From assembly GCA_029817715.1 (NCBI GenBank), contig JARUPY010000577.1, positions 1 to 64,000 on the forward strand: DNA of 64,000 bases, in the 5' to 3' direction. This document shows, one piece after another, positions 38,882 through 50,083 of the stretch. Origin of the DNA: Melastoma dodecandrum. Taxonomy: Eukaryota > Streptophyta > Magnoliopsida > Myrtales > Melastomataceae. The translations under genes were made by a program, and so were the position numbers. The notes beneath the pieces are model-generated. The model was not told where the DNA came from, did not search any database, and was given only the letters and a program-made list of their open reading frames with translations. Every line of letters begins with the position of its first letter. Within the stretch, counting starts at the first letter, position 1.

Positions 38882-39432
38882 AAAAGAGACTGAGGTTTGT
38901 ACGGATGTACAGTTAGTTTTCAAAAAAATTCGCTAAAAACGGTCGAAGTTTCATAAATTACCCGAAACCCGTCGATGTGGCGCGTTTTCAAAACGCGTCC
39001 TCCAAATAACAAAGAGGACGGGTTTTGTGAACCCGCCCTCCGAGTAAAATGGCAGTGGCGCCCCTTCAACACTTAAAAAAAAAAAATAGTCTTTCGGGGG
39101 GCGGGTTTTCATCCTGATAGGAATCTAACCCAGGACCTTTCGCAATTTAAGGAATTAACTTGACCAACTCAGCTAGAAGGGCGGGTTTTGAAAACTCGCC
39201 TCCCGAAATACTATTTTTTTTTTAAAGTGTTGGAGGGGCGGGTTTTGAGAACCCACCCCTGCCATTTTACTTGGAGGGCGGGTTTTGAAAACTCGTCCTC
39301 TTTGTTATTTGGGAGGCGCGTTTTCAAAACGCGCCCTTTCGACTGTATTATCGTAATTTATGAAACTTTGACCGTTTTTCGCGAATTTTTTTAGAAACTA
39401 ACTGTTAATCCGTACAAACCTCAAAAGAGACT
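38882..39432. mobile_element. Hairpin (long-TIR) DNA element with 10-bp target duplications, MULE/MITE-like
   Basis: A 531-bp element (38892-39422) is bounded by AAAAGAGACT at 38882-38891 and 39423-39432. Its ends GAGGTTTGTACGG and CCGTACAAACCTC are inverted. The two arms, about 200 bp each, pair nearly throughout (CGCGTTTTCAAAACGCG, GGGCGGGTTTTGAAAAC and similar blocks). A 9-11 bp target duplication is typical of Mutator-like elements. There is no transposase, so it would be non-autonomous. The unpaired centre carries a tRNA-like sequence, described separately. Confidence 0.8.
39111..39175 (-). other. tRNA-like sequence in the loop of the hairpin element
   Basis: On the minus strand TAGCTGAGTTGG fits the pol III A-box consensus fully. 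About 45 bp downstream GGTTAGATTCC fits the B box except at one position. D-arm-like and T-arm-like segments flank them, but I could not fold a complete acceptor stem, so it is a tRNA-derived remnant rather than a gene. Confidence 0.55.
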
Positions 39433-40650
39433 TGGGTCGCAGCGACTGAAATTCATGCAGTTCTTCTTCAAATGCTTGATGACATTGCAAGGTTGTAAAA
39501 TTAGAATGAGAAGATTTATCATTTTAAAAAAAAATAGATAAAAGATTTAAGTTAGAATGAGAAGAAAAGGTTTTGAGGCCATATTAGGGAAGTAATGTGT
39601 ATGGAGTCCAATCTATCGAAACGTTTATATATTCGCTTTGGTATAAAGAGAATAACTCATTTTTTAACCTCTTCTCATCGTCTTTTTTATTCTTTTTAGT
39701 ATTAATCTTTATTTTCAACCAAATCTTTATCTTTCATTTTTCTAACATATCAATTTTATAAAATACAACATAGTTTAATCTGCTAGTTTAGGTAACTTTC
39801 AGAATAGCATGAATCCAAACTAATCAGAAATAATTCTTAAGGTTTACATCAAGCCACATACCTTCGCGTTCCAGGAGATTGATCGGAGAGGGCGGATTCG
39901 GTAGGGTTTTAAACTCGGAAACACCAATCAGGTAAAATATAGGAGGACATTATCATTCAGGGTTGTCTATAGTTTATGACAACCTAAGGACTGGACTTTA
40001 GGTTGTCTCGGTGAAGCAACTGGACAGGAATGGTGGCCGAGGCAGCCAAATTATATATCTGAAATCTTAAAATAAATTAGGATGATGTATTCAGGAAGCG
40101 TTTTGACATGGATTAATACGATTAGAATTTAGTACTTATCAAAATTAAAAAAAAAATCTCGAATAAAAAAGCCTTCCTATCAAATCTGAGATTTTTGTTT
40201 AGAATAATAAAATAAAATTTAAAATTTAATCGTATATTAGATAGGGAAAAAATTGCCTGTGGCGGTCTTCGTCTTTTTCCATCCGTCGGTAGGAGTCGAC
40301 CAACCCAACAAACAGGAACGGTGAATTTCCCAATTCTGATTTTCTAGATTTTCCTTCCCCCGCCCCGAGTTCCAGTAAAAATTCAACTGCCCCGAATTCC
40401 CAGATTGGTTATCTCCCTTTGGAAATATCACGGCCGTCTGTCGTTTGAGATCCCGCTACATTTTTTTTTATCTGATCCGGCCGATTTGGTGATTGTAGCG
40501 GGGTTAATTGATGCCGGAATTGAAATTCTGATTAGGGTTTGATCTGGGTTGGAGTGATTTGATTTAGGGATTGGTAAAGTTTCATCATTGTTTGGAGCTG
40601 GGTTGCCGTTTAGATTAGGAGATTGTGTTGGTAGATGAGGGAGGGTTGAT

Positions 40651-42176
40651 ATGGAGATGAGGAGTAAAGTCTGGAGATGGGTATTGGGTCTCACGTACAT
40701 AGTTGCCGTCGCTATCATATGGATTGCTGCTAGTTTCGTCGTTCAGTCCGTGGTCGATGCGGGCGTATCACCCTTCCTCATCACATATATATGTAATTCG
40801 TTGTTCGTGGTGTATATTCCTATTGTGGAAACCGGTCGGTGGGTGGAGGATAAGTATGGAAGCTTATTGTTCTGGAGAAAGGGGAATGCGGGAGGCGGAG
40901 GTCGCAGGAGTGATCCTCTTCATGAACCGGGGGAGTCCGAAAAGGCGATTCTTCTTGGTGAGGGTAGTTTTGTTTCCAAGGATGATGGATTGTATCAACA
41001 ATCTAAACTTATTGAAGAAGGAGAGATAAGTCGGCATGGGCAAGATGAAAGTCCGGAGCTAGAGTCAAGTCCTGATGGGAGGACATCATTTGATGAAACT
41101 GTGCACAAAGATGACGGGGATAAGCAAGTCGATGAGAAGGGTCGATGGACACGAATGAGGGTCGCGAAAGCTAGCTTGGTAGTTTGCCCGTTTTGGTTTC
41201 TAGCCCAACTTACTTTTAACCTCTCTTTGAAGTACACGACCGTGACTGTAAGTGTCTTTTTACGCTAGACCTATTCATTCTTACCTTGTACAAGCGTTCT
41301 GGCTCTTCGGTTACAAAAGTAATTGCTTTAGTTCTTTTGCAGTCGAATACGATCCTAAGCAGTGCATCGAGCCTATTCACATTTTTAGTTGCTCTGGTAT
41401 TCTTGGGAGAGAAGTTCACGTGGGTGAAACTGATTAGTGTTATTCTCTGCATGGGGGGGACTATCATTGTAAGCCTGGGCGATTCGGAAACCACCCTAAA
41501 AGCCATTGCAACGAACCCTCTTCTCGGGGATATTCTGGCTTTGGTGTCATCTGCATTGTATGCCGTTTATATCACCCTGATCCGGGTAAAGTTACCCGAT
41601 GATGAGGAGAAGCAGGAGCAAGCAAGCATGGCGGAATTCCTTGGATACCTTGGCCTATTTAATCTTTTGATTTTCCTTCCAGTTGCTCTTGTGCTGGATT
41701 TCACCAAACTGGAGCCCTTCAATAACCTTACCTGGCAGCAGTTTGGTCTGATTGTCGGTAAAGGTACACAACCTGTTTTGTTTCCTTGGTTCAATTGTTG
41801 TGACAAGCTGTTGTGTGACATCCATCGATTGGAGGCCGATTGTAAACTATGTTCTCTGCATCCAGGTTTGCTAGACAATGTGCTGAGTGATTTCTTGTGG
41901 GCGAAGGCTGTTCTTCTGACCACCACCACGGTCGCAACAGCTGGTCTTACAATACAAGTCCCGTTGGCTGCTGTCATAGACACGATCACGGGCAATGCCC
42001 CTCACTTGTTGGATTACCTTGGTGCTGTTGCAGTTATGATTGGTTTTGCAGGCATCAACATACCTTCAGATGTGTTCTGCAAATCGAAAGAACCAGGCGC
42101 AATTATTTTGGAAAATGAACCCGCGGAAGAGAAAGATGAAGCTCTAGGCAAGAAGAGCTCGGTCGTTGTTTCGTGA
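40651..42176 (+). CDS. EamA/DMT-superfamily transporter, SLC35F-like
   Basis: A predicted multi-pass membrane transporter of the drug/metabolite superfamily; substrate unknown. Three exons by eye: 40651-41247, 41343-41763, 41866-42176, giving 442 residues. The first membrane helix is near residues 9-29 and a second near 35-55. A long hydrophilic loop of about 110 residues with acidic and Ser-rich sequence follows, and then a run of helices from WFLAQLTFNLSLKYTTVT onward, including SSASSLFTFLVALVFLGEKF, IISVILCMGGTIIVSLGDS-like and LLDYLGAVAVMIGFAGINI. The GEKF and helix pattern are typical of the EamA fold. The second intron (41764-41865) is 102 bp, divisible by three and without a stop, so an unspliced transcript stays in frame. 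The annotation as SLC35F5-like is by similarity of layout only. Confidence 0.9.
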
Positions 42177-42310
42177 CATGAAGATAAACCATCTCGGCAA
42201 GTACAAGTAACCGTCCAAATTGTACAATAATTCGTTTCAATTTTTATGTTCATGAATGAAAACGAGAAGGTTTCTATCTCCACGAAGCCAGATAAAAATT
42301 GTCTCTAGCT

Positions 42311-43462
42311 TTACTGCACTGCAAGATTTGGATTGCCATATCTCTGCATGACCCTTCTTGTTGCAAGGGCTGCAGCTTCGCTAGCTCGTAGTGATCCACT
42401 GGCCATGATCGCTGCGAATTCTGCCATTATCTCCTCCTGCACTTTGCTGCGAGCGTCCCCTAGCAGATCGCTGGAAGCACTCTCCAGCTGTGCCGGGGTG
42501 GTTGTCGGCATTTTTGGCTCTTCTTTCATAACTTTCTTATCTCCGTTGTGGGCTTCCACTTTCTTCGTTGGAGAAGCTGGGGTAGCAGTTGAAGGCTTGT
42601 TGACGTTTGGGGTGACAGGGTGCGGCCGAAACTGTGGAACCTGAGGAACTGCGCCGGATTTGAGTGTTGTCTCCAGATTTTGGATCATAGGCACTGCAAT
42701 ATAAGCTCAGAACAATCTCTCAGTACATCTAATGCAACCGCAGAGGTACAAAAAACAATGAAGAATATGCAGGAATGATTCCATACTGCAGAAAAAAATA
42801 ACTTACATATCAGAGAACCCATTGGACTGTTCATAACTTCGTTTGGAAGGTTCAAGATGTACTCAGGGATTGACTTGCCAATCAAAAACTGGGCCACCTC
42901 ATTGCTGAAGTTGTTACAGTTGTGAGTTAGCAAACTGTAGGTTTCAGCTGTGTAGGGAGGAGAGATCTCCTGCAGGTAAATCTCAAAGACATCCTTCGGC
43001 ACATGGGTAATGCCTAGTTCAACAACGCGGAGAGGAGTCCCATATGGTGTTTTTCCCACGGGAGTATGCTGTATGCCTCCACCAAAGTAGTATTCATTGC
43101 CATAAACCACGACCCCGGTATGCCTGATGAACCAATTAGTTGTAGGGAAACATCAGCATCCATCGTATCCAAATCAAACAGGATATTCATTAATATATCC
43201 CTTTACACTAGACCCAACAATACCAAGCACTAAAAACCTCTCAAAACAATTTCATCCTGCTTACCATATTCCTTCGATGAGTTTTCCACAGAAAGACATG
43301 GAAAGAGTCGAAGCAAGACCCTGGCTAAGGTCACACGTTCAATGTAACCCTATGACCCTCCTGCAATACCAAACACTCCTCAGCTATATGGAAAAGCTTG
43401 CACTCTCGAATCAAATCACCAATAGAGAACACCGAAAGAGTGTTGTCCTTTACCTCAGCCAT
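42311..43462 (-). pseudogene. DeSI/PPPDE-type deubiquitinase-like gene with an apparent frameshift
   Basis: PPPDE proteins are thiol isopeptidases acting on SUMO or ubiquitin. Four exons on the minus strand by eye: 43462-43454 (only MAE), 43360-43265, 43123-42807, 42693-42311. The catalytic pair is visible as HTGVVVYG (His) and HNCNNFS (Cys), with YYFGGGIQH, IPEYILNLPNEVM and LPMIQNLETTLK further on. The C-terminus is Pro/Ser-rich and then helical. In exon 2, after EGHRVTLNV, the reading shifts because two bases are missing near 43338; the following DLSQGLAS and GKLIEGIW lie in another frame. Splice phases fit only if those two bases were once there. It is therefore either a disrupted allele or an assembly error in a functional gene. 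Confidence 0.85.
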
Positions 43463-44280
43463 TGCCCAGCGAGATCGCAGACTGACAAAAAGGAAAACAT
43501 GTTAAGTCAACATTGAACATCAACAGAAAGAAAAACATGCCAAAAAACCAGTTTTTGCAGACACGAACATAAGTATAGCAAACCGCCAATAGGGTGAACC
43601 AGAGACCCTTCGCAACAAAACAAGCTTTAACTTATAGCACAACCACAATTTGCTGAGACTCCCAAATAAAATTCCCAGGTAACCACTCAATGAGTGATTC
43701 GGCTTCAAAGCAACACTAATTCCCAAAAGCAATGGCAACCCACAAGTTCAAATTCCGTCGGATCGAGATCTACAGGGCAAAGTCGGCACCTTTCCTTCGG
43801 CACCGAGGACCCAAACAGATCGGCAACAAGAAATGGCCCCACTGCAATCCAAAGCCAGAGTCTCTACCCAGATGGGAAAAAGGGTTCCAAATACCAGGGA
43901 GAAACAGAACAAGGAGAGGGCGGGGCGGCACAAGAATCCAAGCGATGCGATTCAACCAAAACTTAATAGATCAAGCCTCCTTAAAAATACTTTTTCTCTA
44001 GTTGGGGGGATCCGTTACTTTGGCCACCCTTTCTAGAACTCTCCTCTTTCCCAATTTCATGGCCGATTCTTAGCTAATTGAGACAACCCAGAAACTTCTA
44101 CCTCCTACCACATACATTCTGGTCGGCAGACGTGCCACGTATCATTCATGTTAGGTATGGCTATTTTTTCCGCCTTGGAACCGTCTCCCAATTCATCTGT
44201 CAATTCGGAACATAATCAAAGTTTTGCATGACTACCTTTTCCCTTTTCTTTTTGAAGTTTTAACCATATTTCAAACCAAC
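43463..44280. other. Upstream flank of the DeSI-like gene up to the viral edge
   Basis: Short open frames only. It is presumably promoter and 5' UTR of the minus-strand DeSI-like gene, ending where viral sequence starts at 44281. Confidence 0.5.
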
Positions 44281-44443
44281 GAGAGGAGTACTGGTTTTTG
44301 TAGTTTCCTCTATGTCAGAAGCTGGGGAATGGATTTGCAAGTTGGTAAAGGATTCGCATGAGGGAATTCTTCTCGTAGCGAAATTACCATGTTGGGAGAA
44401 TGGTTGAGGATATCTTGTAACCGTAGTATGTCGTGTGACAGGA
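44281..44443 (-). repeat. Viral terminal repeat, left copy
   Basis: 163 bp matching 53147-53309 with four substitutions and no indel. It spans the end of the coat region and the start of the protease region. The match begins abruptly at GAGAGGAGTACTGG, which marks the left integration edge. Confidence 0.93.
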
Positions 44444-46404
44444 GTGATGGTATAGATACTGTCATAATCACTCTCTCCTGAAGAGAGAAAGTTATCTGGA
44501 GGAGCACGCCTTGGTTCAAGACAGTAAACTGTCTGCTCTGATGGTTCTTCATCACAAGAGAAGACTGATTCCACATCATTGTCTTCTAGGGATACTCCTG
44601 CAGCTCTTTCAAGCTGTGCAATAAGCTTCTTCTTTCTCTTTTTGCAATCCTTTGCAAAATGTCCTGACTTGTTACAGACATAGCATCTGTCTGTTTTCTT
44701 TGTTGGAAATCTTCGTGTCTTGAATCGAAGATAACGCTTTCTTGGTCTACGAAAGACCTTCTTTCTTGACCTTTCTGGTTTCTCTATGGCTGGATTTCTT
44801 CTTGTTCTTCTTTTGAAGAATTTCCGTGATTTTCCAAATCTTCTTTTGGAAACTTCTTTATCTGGAAAATCTGGGCATTGGCACAAATCTGCTTTAGTAC
44901 ATTTAGTAAGGTACCTGGCTGGCTTGCAGGCTCTGTCAAGTCGTTTGTCATGTTTGAGGAAATCTTTGATGACACTTCTTCTTTGGCAGAGTTCACTGAT
45001 TGCGAAGTGAACTGTCTGGATGATTTGTCCGACTGTCAAGTCCATGACTCGTAATCCTTTAGCCATCAACTCTTTTTCCACAAGAGAAGAAACTGGCTCT
45101 TTTAGGGAAGATATGAAGACTGGTTTGAGAGCGTTGTCTGCTCCAAGGTCTATGAATAATTTGACCATTCTCTTGAAATGTCGATTGATATCTTTCCTTT
45201 TGAACGAACAGCATCGTCTTTTGAAGAATTCTTTCCTCTGGTCTTCAATCAGATTCTCTGGACTTCCAATGAAGTTCATGTATAGTTGTGCTAGAAACTC
45301 TTGGAATGGAAGGCTTATCAGCTGGATCTGAACTTGTTCCGTTAGCTGGTTCCACCAAGTTTGTAGCATTCCTCTGAACTTTGTTGTTAGATCTGAGAGT
45401 ATTTCCACCGAGGAAGTTACCACTAGTCTTTTCTGAAGACACCATGCGTAGAAATCTTTAAATCGCTGCGGCCATTGATCCATATCAATGTCATCAATTG
45501 TAAACTCAAAGGATCTTGATTCCTTTGTTGATTGCTTTGGCCGGTCTTCCATAGAATCGTCTGAAAGACTTTCTGGTTCATCGACCTGTGGTTGAGTATC
45601 AGCCATAAAAGCTGTTGGTAATTCACAGAGTTGAGAATCTGTGGAATACTCTGATGGTGGTTGAGTTTCAGAGTCTTCAGTTGTTGTTTCTTCGAAGGAT
45701 GATGTAGATGATTCCTCTGATATTGTTTCGGATGATCCTTCATCTGGTTCTGAAGGATTTTCTTCACTGGGAGGTTTTGCCATACAAATCCTTAGCTCAT
45801 CTGAGTCATCTTGGTAGGTGAATTCCAGAGGATCCATAGAATAATGGATTCTTGTATCCTTTGGAAAATGTCCTGAGCTGTTGGGTTCTAACCAATGTGG
45901 AACAGAAACTGGAGGTTGGTATCGCAGCTTATCTTGCTTCATCAGTAGCTGCTGTGTTGGTAGCTGTTCTGAAGAACTATCTCCACTGAGTGTCCTGGTG
46001 GGACTAGGAGATCGTGGTCTTCGAGAGGATTCTGTCATCTTTTGTTTTCCTTCTCGAATTTCGACTCGTCGTTGCTCTTCTTTTTGTTTCTCATGTCGAG
46101 ACCTACTCTTTTGTCGGTCTTGCTTCTGTTGCCGTCTGGCAATATCTCTGATGTCTGCAACATCTTTCTTTGTAGGGTCTCCAAACAAATGATAACCTTT
46201 AGCATACTCTTCTAAAGGTGAATAGGAAGAGCGTCTTCCTAAATCCATGAAGTCTGAACTTCTAGTTGGAGGTTGTGGAGGCTTTTCTTTAGCTGCTTTG
46301 ATGAGCCTCTTCAATCTAGCGATTTCTTCATCTGGATCTGATTGGAAGTGTTTTGGATATCGTCCTTGTTCAAAATTGTCCAAGGAATTCATGAGTACTC
46401 TCAA
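44281..46404 (-). CDS. EPRV coat-protein region with zinc knuckle
   Basis: The frame from 46404 runs for about 707 viral codons, then a few host-derived codons to a stop at 44260. It is rich in acidic and Ser residues in the first half (after a Lys/Arg-rich HEKQKEEQRR segment). Then comes an all-helical-looking region from about residue 320 and a basic tract before the CCHC knuckle CYVCNKSGHFAKDC at about residues 572-585. That knuckle with flanking Lys/Arg is the standard nucleic-acid-binding mark of caulimovirid coat proteins. The frame is the same as that of the movement ORF upstream, separated by a single stop. At its 3' end it is cut by the integration edge; the continuation into protease lies in the duplicated repeat at the other side. 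Confidence 0.85.
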
Positions 46405-46488
46405 TACTTCATGAGTCTGATCATGGTGTTGATCGAGCTTTTGTGAAATTTGGGTATTCTGTGTCTGAATCTGTCGACACAGATTGTA

Positions 46489-48564
46489 CTATGTTCTTTC
46501 AATGCGATTCTCCACATTTTCTACTTTTTTGTGGATCTTCTTCAAAGCTTCATTTTGGGAGATTGCATTCTGGCTTTGCCAGTTGAGTACTGTTTCTGCA
46601 AGGCTGTTGCGTTGCACATTTCCTTGTGCATCTACAGCAGTAGGAATCGGAATCTTGGAGGTATACCGAATATTGTTGACGGTATGATCATCCAAGGTTG
46701 GAAATAGCAGGTCAGGTGGTGATTCTGGCTGCATCATCATGATTGGCATGGGAGCATGGATGTTGCTCTTGTATGACTCAGGCAGCAGTACTTCTTTTGA
46801 ACAGGCTTGAATGTTCCTTTTGCAAACCGATTCAGGAACTGGAATTAGAGCTGGTTTAGGCTCTAGTTGAGGCTCTGGTTGAGGAGCTGGTTCAAGCTCT
46901 GGTTGAGGAGCTGGTTCTGCTTCCTTTTCAGGTTCTGGAACCTGATTAGCAATTGATGCTTGTCTTTGTCGCCACTTGTAAATAGCTTTATAGCAGGGCA
47001 ATATCATCTGCTTTGGCTTTAGCGGACGCTTCGGGTTTTTGGGAAAGTCCCCAAAGTCTTGCCATGCTTCGTGGAGTTGCACTGGAGTTTGTGCTGGCGA
47101 TGGTAGTGATTCGACATCCTTATCCCATCCTGTAGGGATAACTGTGCTTGGTTCTGGCCGGGATGAAGGAATTCCATAGTTCACGATGTAGTCAAACTTC
47201 CTAGAGGGTTGTCCAAGTGGTCCAACTGTCTGGTCACCATTCTGGTAGCGCTGGTACAGAGATGGTTTCTTCCTGTGCTCTTTTGCAGGGGAAGAAATGA
47301 ACAAGGTATCTTCGTCTGAATCAGAATCTTCTTCTGATTCTGAGAGACTTCTCCGATTTAGGCATCTTGATCTACTCTTCTTTTTGGAGTAGTCCGGAGT
47401 GTCACAATCTTCACAGTCACAATAGGCTGGACATCTTGCTACATCCCAGTAGCAGTGCTGAGATTGAGGATCCCGAAAGAAGTATGTTGGATTTCCATAT
47501 CCATCAAAGGAATGGATTATCTTGTTGAGGGGTTCTTGTTTCTTTCGTCTTGGTACTGGTTGTACCATGAACATGGTTGGGAAAATGGGAGGTGGTGCTG
47601 GCTCTTTTACTAATGAGCGGTCGAACTTGATCGTAACAGCTCCTTCTCTGTCTCTTGAGAAAGTTGAGACGGTTGACTGAATTGGTGGGATTGTCACCGT
47701 CCTCTTCTTTATCTGCTCGTAATCGGTCACCCACTTTTCTGGTAGTAGCTTCAAGAGTTCTGCTCTTGGAATTTGTCTGGGGATGTGGATGCACGTAGGA
47801 GCCTTTTGATCATGATAGTCAGCCACGATGAGTAAGGCATTCTGGGAGTCGTTGGGCATGCTTATGTCCAAAGCATGGTTCTGCACCCGGTAAGCCATCT
47901 GGTAGTGAAGAGTGGCTTCAATGGAGTTTGATTCCATTGTGGCTCCGCAGAGTTGCAGTTGTACCTGCAAGGCTGACAGCAACTTTGGATCCCTGAGAGA
48001 CATACAGAAGTTAGGGAAAAGGGTTACGAAGACCGTTCCTGCGTTTAATGTTGTCTCAATTGTTCCAATTACTGCGTGTTGATATTCCATGTATCTAGTG
48101 TCCAAAAGGGCCATTCGGGCTGTCACAGGCAGTCCTTTTCGTCCATGATATGTCAAGGCAAGTCTTATGGCTCCAAAATGGAGATGGGAATATCCTTCTC
48201 TAGTCCATAGTTCAGGGAACTCTGCTGGCAATTGCAGAGATACAAATTGTTCTCTTTGTGTCCCAAGTATAGGATGTTGGCTGAACTTACTAGTCTGAAT
48301 GTATTCACGGGCTGATGAGGCAGGCCGTCTGATTAAAGTCCTTATGCTTCTTATAGGTCCTGCAGAGGGCTTATGAAATGCTGTGTACGGATTGATCAAT
48401 GGCAGTTCAGTATTAGCCACTTGATTAGCATCACAATTCTTATGAGTGATTTCATACAGTGATTCTATGCTTGCATTAGAACGTCTGAAGGAGGAAGAAG
48501 GCTCAAGGGAGAAGGGGGCAGTCAACATCTCAGGTGGGGTATCCATGGCGAGGCAGTAGGGCAA
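46489..48564 (-). CDS. EPRV movement-protein ORF
   Basis: A 691-codon open frame. Its first half contains the caulimovirid 30K-type movement domain (about residues 95-310), recognisable by the stretch around GAIRLALTYHGRKGLPV, ALLDTRYMEYQHAVIGT and LHYQMAYRVQNHALD. Such proteins form tubules through plasmodesmata. The second half is Pro/Glu-rich with PEPEPAPQPE-like repeats and is probably a linker. It ends at TAG (46491-46489). The frame continues open beyond that codon into the coat ORF, so movement and coat were probably one polyprotein. The start at 48564 lies about 80 bp downstream of the tRNA priming site, which fits the first ORF of a pregenomic RNA. Confidence 0.85.
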   Translation of the reverse strand: MPYCLAMDTPPEMLTAPFSLEPSSSFRRSNASIESLYEITHKNCDANQVANTELPLINPYTAFHKPSAGPIRSIRTLIRRPASSAREYIQTSKFSQHPILGTQREQFVSLQLPAEFPELWTREGYSHLHFGAIRLALTYHGRKGLPVTARMALLDTRYMEYQHAVIGTIETTLNAGTVFVTLFPNFCMSLRDPKLLSALQVQLQLCGATMESNSIEATLHYQMAYRVQNHALDISMPNDSQNALLIVADYHDQKAPTCIHIPRQIPRAELLKLLPEKWVTDYEQIKKRTVTIPPIQSTVSTFSRDREGAVTIKFDRSLVKEPAPPPIFPTMFMVQPVPRRKKQEPLNKIIHSFDGYGNPTYFFRDPQSQHCYWDVARCPAYCDCEDCDTPDYSKKKSRSRCLNRRSLSESEEDSDSDEDTLFISSPAKEHRKKPSLYQRYQNGDQTVGPLGQPSRKFDYIVNYGIPSSRPEPSTVIPTGWDKDVESLPSPAQTPVQLHEAWQDFGDFPKNPKRPLKPKQMILPCYKAIYKWRQRQASIANQVPEPEKEAEPAPQPELEPAPQPEPQLEPKPALIPVPESVCKRNIQACSKEVLLPESYKSNIHAPMPIMMMQPESPPDLLFPTLDDHTVNNIRYTSKIPIPTAVDAQGNVQRNSLAETVLNWQSQNAISQNEALKKIHKKVENVENRIERT

Positions 48565-48644
48565 TAACGGCAGGCAGGGGCATCCAGTAACTCACAAATA
48601 CTCTCTCCCTCTCTGAAGAGAAGTAAGGAAAACAAGGCACACCA

Positions 48645-48660
48645 TTTGGCTCTGATACTA
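48645..48660 (-). promoter_or_regulatory. EPRV primer-binding site (tRNA-Met-i type)
   Basis: On the viral strand TAGTATCAGAGCCAAA matches the tRNA-iMet-complementary site TGGTATCAGAGC except at the second base. It marks the start of minus-strand DNA synthesis, coordinate zero in this virus family. Confidence 0.85.
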
Positions 48661-48921
48661 GGGGGTACAAGGTTGAGAAACAACTCATAGGATTAACTGA
48701 AATAGGCGGAATTACATGAAAGGAGTACAAGATAGACAAAGACATGATAAACATGAGCTGGTTCTAACCAGAAAGATAGGATCAACTGAAGCTTGAGGAA
48801 ACTTGAGGACATATTCAACAAACTTGAAACAAGCTTTATATTAAAGAGTGGAAAATACAGCGGAAGATCTAAAAGGAAATCTTTTAGATAAGATAAGTGA
48901 AAGCTTTATAAAACAAATGGA

Positions 48922-49293
48922 TTATACATTAGACAAGTATAAAAGCCATTTTAAGTACCAAGCAAGATATTTGCGGTACTGGACATGTTTACGGAGGGTA
49001 ATCCATCCGTTGCAGAGATCCCAAGGGTTTAGGAAAATCCACTCATATCCTGGCTCCATGCACTCAAAGTAAGAAATCTGAGCATTTACAGAGTGAAGGA
49101 CACAGTTCCTAGCCTTATAGTCAATATAGGTATCTAAGGCAGAGATGGTGCGGTTGACTTTCTGAAGAGTTTTCCTCTTCTTCCAAAGTGGCTCGTCATG
49201 TTGACGACGAATGGTATGAAAATGACTACGCAAGACATTACAGTCAGGAAAAGGGGGTTTGTGGAAACGTCGTTCTCTTAGAGGAGGTCTCAT
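48922..49293 (-). CDS. Possible small leader ORF in the viral non-coding region
   Basis: A 123-codon open frame in the leader between the TATA box and the movement ORF. It is rich in Arg, Trp, Tyr and Leu, with no domain I know. It could be a chance frame or one of the short leader ORFs known in pararetroviral leaders. Its length is more than expected for those. Confidence 0.3.
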   Translation of the reverse strand: MRPPLRERRFHKPPFPDCNVLRSHFHTIRRQHDEPLWKKRKTLQKVNRTISALDTYIDYKARNCVLHSVNAQISYFECMEPGYEWIFLNPWDLCNGWITLRKHVQYRKYLAWYLKWLLYLSNV

Positions 49294-50009
49294 CCAGCCT
49301 ACTATCAGTTACAAGCCTGCGACCGGCGCCTGGCAGCCCTCCTGGCTATAACGGCAAGTGGTCCTTTATGGCGAAGTCGATAGTTTTACGGCCCTGACAG
49401 AACTCTACTAAGTTAACGGTGTACAACAAACATCCGTTTCATGATAGAAATCTGACGATAGTTAAGTTCATAACATTTATCACAAAATTTCAAGTTTCTT
49501 GTAGAAGAAGAGTATTCCTAAAAAGGAAGTCACACCATCTTACTGGAGTAGATACACTGTACAGATAAAGGCTAAGACATATGTGGAGGAAATCTGGGAA
49601 GAGCTCAAATATAGAATAGCAAAGATGATTAACAGGATATGGAGGACATGGAAAATGATAGACATCTTAGACAAAGATTAAAATAACTGATGCAAAGGGA
49701 TATAAACAAAGAGTGAAGCAAAATCTAAACAGATTAGGAAATAATAAGGAGATGATCAATAGATACAGGAAAACACGATGAATATGTTTGAGCAAAGACA
49801 TAAACAAATCTTTATGGATTTTGGGGTTTTCTGGATGTTTTTGGGTTTATCGAAGATAGAAAGATCATCGAGAGATTGTTAGAACTGGAATACCTTACTG
49901 CCTTTAGGTTATTGCCCGGATGAGTTTAGTTGCACATGGATGGGAGAAAATGAGAATTGTATTGAAGTGTGTTTTTTCTCCTCTGCCTATCTCTTGTGCT
50001 TGCAAGAGG

Positions 50010-50018
50010 CTATTTATA
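50010..50018 (-). promoter_or_regulatory. TATA box of the EPRV pregenomic promoter
   Basis: TATAAATAG on the viral strand, in the only intergenic region, about 230 bp after the last ORF and about 1.45 kb before the movement start. The transcript would begin near 49985. Confidence 0.7.
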
Positions 50019-50083
50019 CACAAAGCTGGAAGCTAGAACTTGGATGTGGTTAAGCCATGTTTCCTTGAACTATTCTTAATCGT

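Noticed and set aside
39111..39175. A functional tRNA gene
   Set aside because: A and B boxes are present, but no convincing acceptor stem or full cloverleaf could be drawn by eye, so I list it only as tRNA-like.
45020..45331. Plus-strand frames within the viral region
   Set aside because: They are shadows of the minus-strand coat frame.
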